DNA of 64,000 bases from Argentina anserina (GCF_933775445.1 NW_026089481.1:60032-124031), one strand, 5' to 3'; positions 1 to 10,373 are shown, counted from the first letter of the stretch. The notes: a model not told the origin generated them from the letters alone. Numbers and translations are program-made.

Positions 1-290
1 TTCATTTCTCGTTTGAGTATCTTTCTGTAAGGCTTTCTGATGCGAGTTTCTATTGAATTTCAGAGTTTTGCAAGTGTGGGAGTGTGTTTCTTTCAAACTG
101 AGTATCTTTACATCGTTTGCGTATGTTTACTATTCCAATTGTGTATCTTTTCATCGTTTGCGTATCTTTACTATTCCAATTGTGTATCTTTTCTTTTGTC
201 GTTTGAGTATCTTTCTGTAAGGCTTCTGATGCGAGTTTCTATTGTATTTGAGAGTTTTGCAAGTGTGGGAGTGTGTTTCTTTCAAACTGA

Positions 291-454
291 GTATCTTTAC
301 ATCGTTTGCGTATCTTTACTATTCCAATTGTGTATCTTTACATCGTTTGCGTATCTTTACTATTCCAATTGTGTATCTTTACATCGTTTGCGTATCTTTA
401 CTATTCCAATTGTGTATCTTTACATCGTTTGCGTATCTTTACTATACCAATTGT
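291..454 (+). repeat. Four tandem 41-bp subrepeats in one 271-bp monomer
   Basis: Four consecutive 41-bp units follow the head segment that starts at 229. Each unit is a 19-bp box (GTATCTTTACATCGTTTGC) joined to a 22-bp box (GTATCTTT head, then ACTATTCCAATTGT). Units normally carry one CAATTG palindrome; here the fourth reads CTATACCAATT instead of CTATTCCAATT. The same four-unit state recurs at 3717, 6068, 7600, 8250, 8522, 9172, 9444, 10564, 13717, 22618, 24026, 45914, 60484, 60944 and 61216 (monomer starts), so copy number of this unit is the main length variable of the array. Confidence 0.95.
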
Positions 455-2728
455 GTATCTTTTCATTTCTCGTTTGAGTATCTTTCTGTAAGTCTTCTGA
501 TGCGAGTTTCTATTGAATTTGAGAGTTTTGCAAGTGTGGGAGTGTGTTTCTTTCAAACTGAGTATCTTTACATCGTTTGCGTATCTTTACTATTCCAATT
601 GTGTATCTTTACATCGTTTGCGTATCTTTACTATTCCAATTGTGTATCTTTTCATTTCTCGTTTGAGTATCTTTCTGTAAGGCTTGTGATGCGAGTTTCT
701 ATTGTATTTGAGAGTTTTGCAAGTGTGGGAGTGTGTTTCTTTCAAACTGAGTATCTTTACATCGTTTGCGTATGTTTACTATTCCAATTGTGTATCTTTA
801 AATCGTTTGCGTATCTTTACTATTCCAATTCAGTATCTTTTCATTTCTCGTTTGAGTATCTTTCTGTAAGGCTTTCTGATGCGAGTTTCTATTGAATTTG
901 AGAGTTTTGCAAGTGTGGGAGTGTGTTTCTTTCAAACTGAGTATCTTTACATCGTTTGCGTATCTTTACTATTCCAATTGTGTATCTTTTCATCGTTTGC
1001 GTATCTTTACTATTCCAAATGTGTATCTTTTCATTTCTCGTTTGAGTATCTTTCTGTAAGGCTTTCTGATGCGAGTTTCTATTGAATTTGAGAGTTTTGC
1101 AAGTGTGGGAGTTTCTTTCAAACTGAGTATCTTTACATCGTTTGCGTATCTTTACTATTCCAATTGTGTATCTTTAAATCGTTTGCGTATCTTTACTATT
1201 CCAATTGTGTATCTTTTCATTTCTCGTTTGAGTATCTTTCTGTAAGGCTTTTTGATGCGAGTTTCTATTGAATTTCAGAGTTTTGCAAGTGTGGGAGTGT
1301 GTTTCTTTCAAACTGAGTATCTTTACATCGTTTGCGTATGTTTACTATTCCAATTGTGTATCTTTTCATCGTTTGCGTATCTTTACTATTCCAATTGTGT
1401 ATCTTTTCTTTTCTCGTTTGAGTATCTTTCTATAAGGCTTCTGATGCGAGTTTCTATTGTATTTGAGAGTTTTGCAAGTGTGGGAGTGTGTTTCTTTCAA
1501 ACTGAGTATCTTTACATCGTTTGCGTATCTTTACTATTCCAATTGTGTATCTTTACATCGTTTGCGTATCTTTACTATTCCAATTGTGTATCTTTACATC
1601 GTTTGCGTATCTTTACTATTCCATTTGTGTATCTTTTCATTTCTCGTTTGAGTATCTTTCTGTAAGTCTTCTGATGCGAGTTTCTATTGAATTTGAGAGT
1701 TTTGCAAGTGTGGGAGTGTGTTTCTTTCAAACTGAGTATCTTTACATCGTTTGCGTATCTTTACTATTCCAATTGTGTATCTTTTCATTTCTCGTTTGAG
1801 TATCTTTCTGTAAGGCTTTCTGATGCGAGTTTCTATTGTATTTGAGAGTTTTGCAAGTGTGGGAGTGTGTTTCTTTCAAACTAAGTATCTTTACATCGTT
1901 TGCGTATCTTTACTATTCCAATTGTGTATCTTTAAATCGTTTGCGTATCTTTACTATTCCAATTCACTATCTTTTCATTTCTCGTTTCAGTATCTTTTTG
2001 TAAGGCTTTCTGATGCGAGTTTCTATTGAATTTAAGAGTTTTGCAAGTGTGGGAGTGTGTTTCTTTCAAACTGAGTATCTTTACATCGTTTGCGTATCTT
2101 TACTATTCCAATTGTGTATCTTTACATCGTTTGCGTATCTTTACTATTCCAATTGTGTATCTTTTCATTTCTCGTTTGAGTATCTTTCTGTAAGGCTTCT
2201 GATGCGAGTTTCTATTGAATTTGAGAGTTTTGCAAGTGTGGGAGTGTGTTTCTTTCAAACTGAGTATCTTTACATCGTTTGCGTATCTTTACTATTCCAA
2301 TTGTGTATCTTTTCATTTCTCGTTTGAGTATCTTTCTGTAAGTCTTCTGTTGCGAGTTTCTATTGAATTTGAGAGTTTTGCAAGTGTGGGAGTGTGTTTC
2401 TTTCAAACTGAGTATCTTTACATCGTTTGCGTATCTTTACTATTCCAATTGTGTATCTTTACATCGTTTGCGTATCTTTACTATTCCAATTGTGTATCTT
2501 TTCATTTCTCGTTTGAGTATCTTTCTGTAAGGCTTGTGATGCGAGTTTCTATTGTATTTGAGAGTTTTGCAAGTGTGGGAGTGTGTTTCTTTCAAACTGA
2601 GTATCTTTACATCGTTTGCGTATGTTTACTATTCCAATTGTGTATCTTTAAATCGTTTGCGTATCTTTACTATTCCAATTCAGTATCTTTTCATTTCTCG
2701 TTTGAGTATCTTTCTGTAAGGCTTTCTG

Positions 2729-2790
2729 ATGCGAGTTTCTATTGAATTTGAGAGTTTTGCAAGTGTGGGAGTGTGTTTCTTTCAAACTGA
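2729..2790 (+). repeat. 62-bp head segment of the monomer
   Basis: This is the only part of the monomer without a perfect GTATCTTT box. Landmarks in order are ATGCGAG, TTTCTATTGAATTTGAGAG, TTTTGCAAGTGTGGGAGTG and TTTCTTTCAAACTGA. Variant positions that tag monomer families are GAATTTGAG, GAATTTCAG, GTATTTGAG, GAATTGGAG and GTATTTAAG, and GCAAGTGTGG versus GCAACTGTGG. Its last 16 bases begin GTTTCTTT, one mismatch from the box head, so it may contain decayed boxes. Confidence 0.9.
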
Positions 2791-2872
2791 GTATCTTTAC
2801 ATCGTTTGCGTATCTTTACTATTCCAATTGTGTATCTTTACATCGTTTGCGTATCTTTACTATTCCAATTGT

Positions 2873-2917
2873 GTATCTTTTCATTTCTCGTTTGAGTATC
2901 TTTCTGTAAGGCTTGTG
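2873..2917 (+). repeat. Closing pair of boxes (23 bp + 22 bp)
   Basis: The first box is a GTATCTTT head followed by TCATTTCTCGTTTGA. The second is a GTATCTTT head followed by CTGTAAGGCTTGTG. The tail of the second box is the most informative variable site of the monomer: GGCTTCTG, GGCTTTCTG, GGCTTGTG, GTCTTCTG, GCCTTCTG and GGCTTTGTG all occur, each at recurring positions within the higher-order repeats. The extra T in GGCTTTCTG shifts the reading frame of any long open frame running through the array. Confidence 0.93.
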
Positions 2918-3527
2918 ATGCGAGTTTCTATTGTATTTGAGAGTTTTGCAAGTGTGGGAGTGTGTTTCTTTCAAACTGAGTATCTTTACATCGTTTGCGT
3001 ATCTTTACTATTCCAATTGTGTATCTTTAAATCGTTTGCGTATCTTTACTATTCCAATTGTGTATCTTTTCATTTCTCGTTTGAGTATCTTTCTGTAAGG
3101 CTTCTGATGCGAGTTTCTATTGAATTTGAGAGTTTTGCAAGTGTGGGAGTGTGTTTCTTTCAAACTGAGTATCTTTACATCGTTTGCGTATGTTTACTAT
3201 TCCAATTGTGTATCTTTACATCGTTTGCGTATCTTTACTATTCCAAATGTGTATCTTTTCATTTCTCGTTTGAGTATCTTTCTGTAAGGCTTTCTGATGC
3301 GAGTTTCTATTGAATTTGAGAGTTTTGCAAGTGTGGGAGTGTGTTTCTTTCAAACTGAGTATCTTTACATCGTTTGCGTATCTTTACTATTCCAATTGTG
3401 TATCTTTACATCGTTTGCGTATCTTTACTATTCCAATTGTGTATCTTTACATCATTTGCGTATCTTTACTATTCCAATTCAGTATCTTTTCATTTCTCGT
3501 TTGAGTATCTTTCTGTAAGGCTTTCTG

Positions 3528-5770
3528 ATGCGAGTTTCTATTGAATTTCAGAGTTTTGCAAGTGTGGGAGTGTGTTTCTTTCAAACTGAGTATCTTTACA
3601 TCGTTTGCGTATGTTTACTATTCCAATTGTGTATCTTTTCATCGTTTGCGTATCTTTACTATTCCAATTGTGTATCTTTTCTTTTGTCGTTTGAGTATCT
3701 TTCTGTAAGGCTTCTGATGCGAGTTTCTATTGTATTTGAGAGTTTTGCAAGTGTGGGAGTGTGTTTCTTTCAAACTGAGTATCTTTACATCGTTTGCGTA
3801 TCTTTACTATTCCAATTGTGTATCTTTACATCGTTTGCGTATCTTTACTATTCCAATTGTGTATCTTTACATCGTTTGCGTATCTTTACTATTCCAATTG
3901 TGTATCTTTACATCGTTTGCGTATCTTTACTATACCAATTGTGTATCTTTTCATTTCTCGTTTGAGTATCTTTCTGTAAGTCTTCTGATGCGAGTTTCTA
4001 TTGAATTTGAGAGTTTTGCAAGTGTGGGAGTGTGTTTCTTTCAAACTGAGTATCTTTACATCGTTTGCGTATCTTTACTATTCCAATTGTGTATCTTTAC
4101 ATCGTTTGCGTATCTTTACTATTCCAATTGTGTATCTTTTCATTTCTCGTTTGAGTATCTTTCTGTAAGGCTTGTGATGCGAGTTTCTATTGTATTTGAG
4201 AGTTTTGCAAGTGTGGGAGTGTGTTTCTTTCAAACTGAGTATCTTTACATCGTTTGCGTATGTTTACTATTCCAATTGTGTATCTTTAAATCGTTTGCGT
4301 ATCTTTACTATTCCAATTCAGTATCTTTTCATTTCTCGTTTGAGTATCTTTCTGTAAGGCTTTCTGATGCGAGTTTCTATTGAATTTGAGAGTTTTGCAA
4401 GTGTGGGAGTGTGTTTCTTTCAAACTGAGTATCTTTACATCGTTTGCGTATCTTTACTATTCCAATTGTGTATCTTTTCATCGTTTGCGTATCTTTACTA
4501 TTCCAAATGTGTATCTTTTCATTTCTCGTTTGAGTATCTTTCTGTAAGGCTTTCTGATGCGAGTTTCTATTGAATTTGAGAGTTTTGCAAGTGTGGGAGT
4601 TTCTTTCAAACTGAGTATCTTTACATCGTTTGCGTATCTTTACTATTCCAATTGTGTATCTTTAAATCGTTTGCGTATCTTTACTATTCCAATTGTGTAT
4701 CTTTTCATTTCTCGTTTGAGTATCTTTCTGTAAGGCTTTCTGATGCGAGTTTCTATTGAATTTCAGAGTTTTGCAAGTGTGGGAGTGTGTTTCTTTCAAA
4801 CTGAGTATCTTTACATCGTTTGCGTATGTTTACTATTCCAATTGTGTATCTTTTCATCGTTTGCGTATCTTTACTATTCCAATTGTGTATCTTTTCTTTT
4901 CTCGTTTGAGTATCTTTCTATAAGGCTTCTGATGCGAGTTTCTATTGTATTTGAGAGTTTTGCAAGTGTGGGAGTGTGTTTCTTTCAAACTGAGTATCTT
5001 TACATCGTTTGCGTATCTTTACTATTCCAATTGTGTATCTTTACATCGTTTGCGTATCTTTACTATTCCAATTGTGTATCTTTACATCGTTTGCGTATCT
5101 TTACTATTCCATTTGTGTATCTTTTCATTTCTCGTTTGAGTATCTTTCTGTAAGTCTTCTGATGCGAGTTTCTATTGAATTTGAGAGTTTTGCAAGTGTG
5201 GGAGTGTGTTTCTTTCAAACTGAGTATCTTTACATCGTTTGCGTATCTTTACTATTCCAATTGTGTATCTTTTCATTTCTCGTTTGAGTATCTTTCTGTA
5301 AGGCTTTCTGATGCGAGTTTCTATTGTATTTGAGAGTTTTGCAAGTGTGGGAGTGTGTTTCTTTCAAACTAAGTATCTTTACATCGTTTGCGTATCTTTA
5401 CTATTCCAATTGTGTATCTTTAAATCGTTTGCGTATCTTTACTATTCCAATTCACTATCTTTTCATTTCTCGTTTCAGTATCTTTTTGTAAGGCTTTCTG
5501 ATGCGAGTTTCTATTGAATTTAAGAGTTTTGCAAGTGTGGGAGTGTGTTTCTTTCAAACTGAGTATCTTTACATCGTTTGCGTATCTTTACTATTCCAAT
5601 TGTGTATCTTTACATCGTTTGCGTATCTTTACTATTCCAATTGTGTATCTTTTCATTTCTCGTTTGAGTATCTTTCTGTAAGGCTTCTGATGCGAGTTTC
5701 TATTGAATTTGAGAGTTTTGCAAGTGTGGGAGTGTGTTTCTTTCAAACTGAGTATCTTTACATCGTTTGC
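3528..5770 (+). repeat. 3,488-bp higher-order repeat, copy 2 (partial)
   Basis: Monomers repeat copy 1 at an offset of 3,488 bp, including the 4-bp deletion (now near 4599) and CAATTCACTATC near 5450. By eye I saw one substitution, T at 1252 against C at 4740. The match ends inside the monomer at 5690, which has two 41-bp subrepeats where its partner at 2202 has one. The end coordinate is approximate because the sequence there is generic subrepeat. Confidence 0.92.
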
Positions 5771-7599
5771 GTATCTTTACTATTCCAATTGTGTATCTTT
5801 ACATCGTTTGCGTATCTTTACTATTCCAATTGTGTATCTTTTCATTTCTCGTTTGAGTATCTTTCTGTAAGGCTTGTGATGCGAGTTTCTATTGTATTTG
5901 AAAGTTTTGCAAGTGTGGGAGTGTGTTTCTTTCAAACTGAGTATCTTTACATCGTTTGCGTATCTTTACTATTCCAATTGTGTATCTTTAAATCGTTTGC
6001 GTATCTTTACTATTCCAATTGTGTATCTTTTCATTTCTCGTTTGAGTATCTTTCTGTAAGGCTTCTGATGCGAGTTTCTATTGAATTTGAGAGTTTTGCA
6101 AGTGTGGGAGTGTGTTTCTTTCAAACTGAGTATCTTTACATCGTTTGCGTATCTTTACTATTCCAATTGTGTATCTTTACATCGTTTCCGTATCTTTACT
6201 ATTCCAATTGTGTATCTTTACATCGTTTGCGTATCTTTACTATTCCAATTGTGTATCTTTACATCGTTTGCGTATCTTTACTATTCCAATTCAGTATCTT
6301 TTCATTTCTCGTTTGAGTATCTTTCTGTAAGGCTTTCTGATGCGAGTTTCTATTGAATTTCAGAGTTTTGCAAGTGTGGGAGTGTGTTTCTTTCAAACTG
6401 AGTATCTTTACATCGTTTGCGTATCTTTACTATTCCAATTGTGTATCTTTACATCGTTTGCGTATCTTTACTATTCCAATTGTGTATCTTTAAATCGTTT
6501 GCGTATCTTTACTATTCCAATTGTGTATCTTTTCATTTCTCGTTTGAGTATCTTTCTGTAAGGCTTTCTGATGCGAGTTTCTATTGAATTTCAGAGTTTT
6601 GCAAGTGTGGGAGTGTGTTTCTTTCAAACTGAGTATCTTTACATCGTTTGCGTATCTTTACTATTCCAATTGTGTATCTTTACATCGTTTGCGTATCTTT
6701 ACTATTCCATTTGTGTATCTTTTCATTTCTCGTTTGAGTATCTTTCTGTAAGTCTTCTGATGCGAGTTTCTATTGAATTTGAGAGTTTTGCAAGTGTGGG
6801 AGTGTGTTTCTTTCAAATTGAGTATCTTTACATCGTTTGCGTATCTTTACTATTCCAATTGTGTATCTTTACATCGTTTCCGTATCTTTACTATTCCAAT
6901 TGTGTATCTTTACATCGTTTGCGTATCTTTACTATTCCAATTCAGTATCTTTTCATTTCTCGTTTGAGTATCTTTCTGTAAGGCTTTCTGATGCGAGTTT
7001 CTATTGAATTTCAGAGTTTTGCAAGTGTGGGAGTGTGTTTCTTTCAAACTGAGTATCTTTACATCGTTTGCGTATCTTTACTATTCCAATTGTGTATCTT
7101 TTCATCGTTTGCGTATCTTTACTATTCCAATTGTGTATCTTTTCTTTTCTCGTTTGAGTATCTTTCTGTAAGGCTTCTGATGCTAGTTTCTATTGTATTT
7201 GAGAGTTTTGCAAGTGTGGGAGTGTGTTTCTTTCAAACTGAGTATCTTTACATCGTTTGCGTATCTTCACTATTCCAATTGTGTATCTTTACATCGTTTG
7301 CGTATCTTTACTATTCCAATTGTGTATCTTTACATCGTTTGCGTATCTTTACTATTCCAATTGTGTATCTTTTCATTTCTCGTTTGAGTATCTTTCTGTA
7401 AGTCTTCTGATGCGAGTTTCTATTGAATTTGAGAGTTTTGCAAGTGTGGGAGTGTGTTTCTTTCAAACTGAGTATCTTTACATCGTTTGCGTATCTTTAC
7501 TATTCCAATTGTGTATCTTTACATCGTTTGCGTATCTTTACTATTCCAATTGTGTATCTTTTCATTTCTCCTTTGAGTATCTTTCTATAAGGCTTTCTG
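5771..7599 (+). repeat. Mixed monomers between two higher-order repeats
   Basis: Monomers start at 5879, 6068, 6340, 6571, 6760, 6991, 7180 and 7410 with lengths 189, 272, 231, 189, 231, 189, 230 and 190. I found no strict internal period. The subrepeat variant CGTTTCCGTATC first appears here (near 6185 and 6876), and the four-subrepeat monomer at 6068 resembles those of the 922-bp array that follows. The head at 7180 reads ATGCTAG. This looks like a transition zone with older exchanges. Confidence 0.85.
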
Positions 7600-7871
7600 A
7601 TGCGAGTTTCTATTGTATTTGAGAGTTTTGCAAGTGTGGGAGTGTGTTTCTTTCAAACTGAGTATCTTTACATCGTTTGCGTATCTTTACTATTCCAATT
7701 GTGTATCTTTACATCGTTTCCGTATCTTTACTATTCCAATTGTGTATCTTTACATCGTTTGCGTATCTTTACTATTCCAATTGTGTATCTTTACATCGTT
7801 TGCGTATCTTTACTATTCCAATTCAGTATCTTTTCATTTCTCGTTTGAGTATCTTTCTGTAAGGCTTTCTG
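7600..7871 (+). repeat. Lead-in 272-bp monomer of the 922-bp array
   Basis: This monomer has four 41-bp subrepeats, one carrying CGTTTCC. It matches the closing 272-bp monomers at 8522 and 9444 but has GTATTTGAG in the head where they have GAATTTCAG. It is best read as the last monomer of a truncated upstream copy of the 922-bp unit. Confidence 0.85.
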
Positions 7872-8793
7872 ATGCGAGTTTCTATTGAATTTCAGAGTTT
7901 TGCAAGTGTGGGAGTGTGTTTCTTTCAAACTGAGTATCTTTACATCGTTTGCGTATGTTTACTATTCCAATTGTGTATCTTTTCATCGTTTGCGTATCTT
8001 TACTATTCCAATTGTGTATCTTTTCTTTTGTCGTTTGAGTATCTTTCTGTAAGGCTTCTGATGCGAGTTTCTATTGTATTTGAGAGTTTTGCAAGTGTGG
8101 GAGTGTGTTTCTTTCAAACTGAGTATCTTTACATCGTTTGCGTATCTTTACTATTCCAATTGTGTATCTTTACATCGTTTGCGTATCTTTACTATTCCAA
8201 TTGTGTATCTTTTCATTTCTCGTTTGAGTATCTTTCTGTAAGTCTTCTGATGCGAGTTTTTATTGAATTTGAGAGTTTTGCAAGTGTGGGAGTGTGTTTC
8301 TTTCAAACTGAGTATCTTTACATCGTTTGCGTATCTTTACTATTCCAATTGTGTATCTTTACATCGTTTCCGTATCTTTACTATTCCAATTGTGTATCTT
8401 TACATCGTTTGCGTATCTTTACTATTCCAATTGTGTATCTTTACATCGTTTGCGTATCTTTACTATTCCAATTCAGTATCTTTTCATTTCTCGTTTGAGT
8501 ATCTTTCTGTAAGGCTTTCTGATGCGAGTTTCTATTGAATTTCAGAGTTTTGCAAGTGTGGGAGTGTGTTTCTTTCAAACTGAGTATCTTTACATCGTTT
8601 GCGTATCTTTACTATTCCAATTGTGTATCTTTACATCGTTTCCGTATCTTTACTATTCCAATTGTGTATCTTTACATCGTTTGCGTATCTTTACTATTCC
8701 AATTGTGTATCTTTACATCGTTTGCGTATCTTTACTATTCCAATTCAGTATCTTTTCATTTCTCGTTTGAGTATCTTTCTGTAAGGCTTTCTG
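7872..8793 (+). repeat. 922-bp four-monomer higher-order repeat, copy 1
   Basis: The unit is 189 + 189 + 272 + 272 bp, with monomer starts at 7872, 8061, 8250 and 8522. Marks are TTTCTTTTGTCG in the first monomer, GAGTTTTTATTG in the third and CGTTTCC in the second subrepeat of the third and fourth. Confidence 0.95.
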
Positions 8794-9715
8794 ATGCGAG
8801 TTTCTATTGAATTTCAGAGTTTTGCAAGTGTGGGAGTGTGTTTCTTTCAAACTGAGTATCTTTACATCGTTTGCGTATGTTTACTATTCCAATTGTGTAT
8901 CTTTTCATCGTTTGCGTATCTTTACTATTCCAATTGTGTATCTTTTCTTTTGTCGTTTGAGTATCTTTCTGTAAGGCTTGTGATGCGAGTTTCTATTGTA
9001 TTTGAGAGTTTTGCAAGTGTGGGAGTGTGTTTCTTTCAAACTGAGTATCTTTACATCGTTTGCGTATCTTTACTATTCCAATTGTGTATCTTTACATCGT
9101 TTGCGTATCTTTACTATTCCAATTGTGTATCTTTTCATTTCTCGTTTGAGTATCTTTCTGTAAGTCTTCTGATGCGAGTTTTTATTGAATTTGAGAGTTT
9201 TGCAAGTGTGGGAGTGTGTTTCTTTCAAACTGAGTATCTTTACATCGTTTGCGTATCTTTACTATTCCAATTGTGTATCTTTACATCGTTTCCGTATCTT
9301 TACTATTCCAATTGTGTATCTTTACATCGTTTGCGTATCTTTACTATTCCAATTGTGTATCTTTACATCGTTTGCGTATCTTTACTATTCCAATTCAGTA
9401 TCTTTTCATTTCTCGTTTGAGTATCTTTCTGTAAGGCTTTCTGATGCGAGTTTCTATTGAATTTCAGAGTTTTGCAAGTGTGGGAGTGTGTTTCTTTCAA
9501 ACTGAGTATCTTTACATCGTTTGCGTATCTTTACTATTCCAATTGTGTATCTTTACATCGTTTCCGTATCTTTACTATTCCAATTGTGTATCTTTACATC
9601 GTTTGCGTATCTTTACTATTCCAATTGTGTATCTTTACATCGTTTGCGTATCTTTACTATTCCAATTCAGTATCTTTTCATTTCTCGTTTGAGTATCTTT
9701 CTGTAAGGCTTTCTG
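8794..9715 (+). repeat. 922-bp four-monomer higher-order repeat, copy 2
   Basis: Starts at 8794, 8983, 9172 and 9444 reproduce copy 1 at exactly 922 bp. The one substitution I noticed is C at 8058 against G at 8980 (GGCTTCTG to GGCTTGTG). GAGTTTTTATTG is shared with copy 1. Confidence 0.95.
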
Positions 9716-10200
9716 ATGCGAGTTTCTATTGAATTTCAGAGTTTTGCAAGTGTGGGAGTGTGTTTCTTTCAAACTGAGTATCTTTACATCGTTTGCGTAT
9801 GTTTACTATTCCAATTGTGTATCTTTTCATCGTTTGCGTATCTTTACTATTCCAATTGTGTATCTTTTCTTTTGTCGTTTGAGTATCTTTCTGTAAGGCT
9901 TCTGATGCGAGTTTCTATTGTATTTGAGAGTTTTGCAAGTGTGGGAGTGTGTTTCTTTCAAACTGAGTATCTTTACATCGTTTGCGTATCTTTACTATTC
10001 CAATTGTGTATCTTTACATCGTTTGCGTATCTTTACTATTCCAATTGTGTATCTTTTCATTTCTCGTTTGAGTATCTTTCTGTAAGTCTTCTGATGCGAG
10101 TTTCTATTGAATTTGAGAGTTTTGCAAGTGTGGGAGTGTGTTTCTTTCAAACTGAGTATCTTTACATCGTTTGCGTATCTTTACTATTCCAATTGTGTAT
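9716..10200 (+). repeat. 922-bp higher-order repeat, copy 3 (partial)
   Basis: Monomers at 9716 and 9905 follow the unit. The third, at 10094, has GAGTTTCTATTG instead of GAGTTTTTATTG and goes on into a different internal structure, so the period ends within it. C at 9902 agrees with copy 1, not copy 2. Confidence 0.88.
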
Positions 10201-10373
10201 CTTTACATCGTTTGCGTATCTTTACTATTCCAATTGTGTATCTTTTCATTTCTCGTTTGCGTATCTTTACTATTCCAATTGTGTATCTTTTCATTTCTCG
10301 TTTGCGTATCTTTACTATTCCAATTGTGTATCTTTTCATTTCTCGTTTGAGTATCTTTCTGTAAGGCTTTCTG
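10094..10373 (+). repeat. 280-bp monomer with tandem 45-bp composite boxes
   Basis: After the head and one full 41-bp subrepeat plus a 19-bp box, a 22-bp box and the 23-bp TCATTTCTCG box occur as a 45-bp pair three times in a row (10216-10260, 10261-10305, 10306-10350). The first two pairs end TTTGC, the last TTTGA. This is amplification of a different box pair from the usual 41-bp one. Confidence 0.93.

Larger units (their letters stand above)
2729..2917 (+). repeat. Representative 189-bp satellite monomer
   Basis: This copy shows the standard layout. A 62-bp head segment (2729-2790) is followed by two 41-bp subrepeats (2791-2831 and 2832-2872), a 23-bp box (2873-2895) and a 22-bp closing box (2896-2917). 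Other length classes differ mainly in the number of 41-bp subrepeats: one gives 148 bp, three 230 bp, four 271 bp. An extra T in the closing box (GGCTTTCTG instead of GGCTTCTG) adds one base and gives the 149, 190, 231 and 272-bp forms. The start point is a convention; the repeat is circularly permutable. Confidence 0.97.
40..3527 (+). repeat. 3,488-bp higher-order repeat, copy 1 (18 monomers)
   Basis: Monomers start at 40, 229, 500, 689, 879, 1069, 1255, 1444, 1674, 1823, 2013, 2202, 2350, 2539, 2729, 2918, 3107 and 3297. The series of lengths and private variants then restarts at 3528. Private marks include a 4-bp deletion in the head segment near 1111 (giving a 186-bp monomer), TTTCTTTTGTCG near 190, CTATACCAATT near 451 and CAATTCACTATC near 1962. 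Bases 1-39 match 3489-3527, so the repeat probably extends to the left of the window. Confidence 0.93.

Noticed and set aside
291..454. CRISPR-like array of short direct repeats
   Set aside because: There are no unique spacers: the 19-bp and 22-bp boxes alternate with no intervening unique sequence. No cas gene is present and the repeats are nested in larger tandem units.
2212..2406. Recurrent minus-strand open frames of 60-75 codons (lysine/arginine-rich)
   Set aside because: They are the reverse complement of a head segment plus a few boxes and recur only where one 41-bp subrepeat or a 45-bp pair keeps the frame open. They vary with monomer type and have no independent support.
2791..2809. 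Yeast-type replication origin (ARS consensus) in TTTACATCGTTT or TATGTTTAC
   Set aside because: Neither fits the 11-bp consensus WTTTAYRTTTW; at least two positions mismatch in each.
2810..2831. CAATTG palindrome in each 22-bp box as a protein-binding or regulatory site
   Set aside because: A 6-bp palindrome in an AT-rich repeat needs no functional explanation, and variants with CAATTC or AAATTG are tolerated widely. It is useful only as a restriction landmark.
2729..2917. CENP-B box in the monomer
   Set aside because: I looked for the core pattern TTCG....A..CGGG on both strands of the monomer. CG occurs only in ATGCGAG, ATCGTTTGCG and CTCGTTTG contexts, and none fits.
5501..6316. 271-codon plus-strand open frame, with similar long frames at 26607-27344, 60497-61192 and 48246-48938
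   Set aside because: The frames follow the 189-bp period and stop wherever a monomer is not a multiple of three. The predicted product is a low-complexity F/L/Y/S/C-rich string that changes with subrepeat number, and neighbouring copies carry free 1-bp indels. The same DNA is open in other frames too. I see no codon-level conservation, promoter or splice structure.
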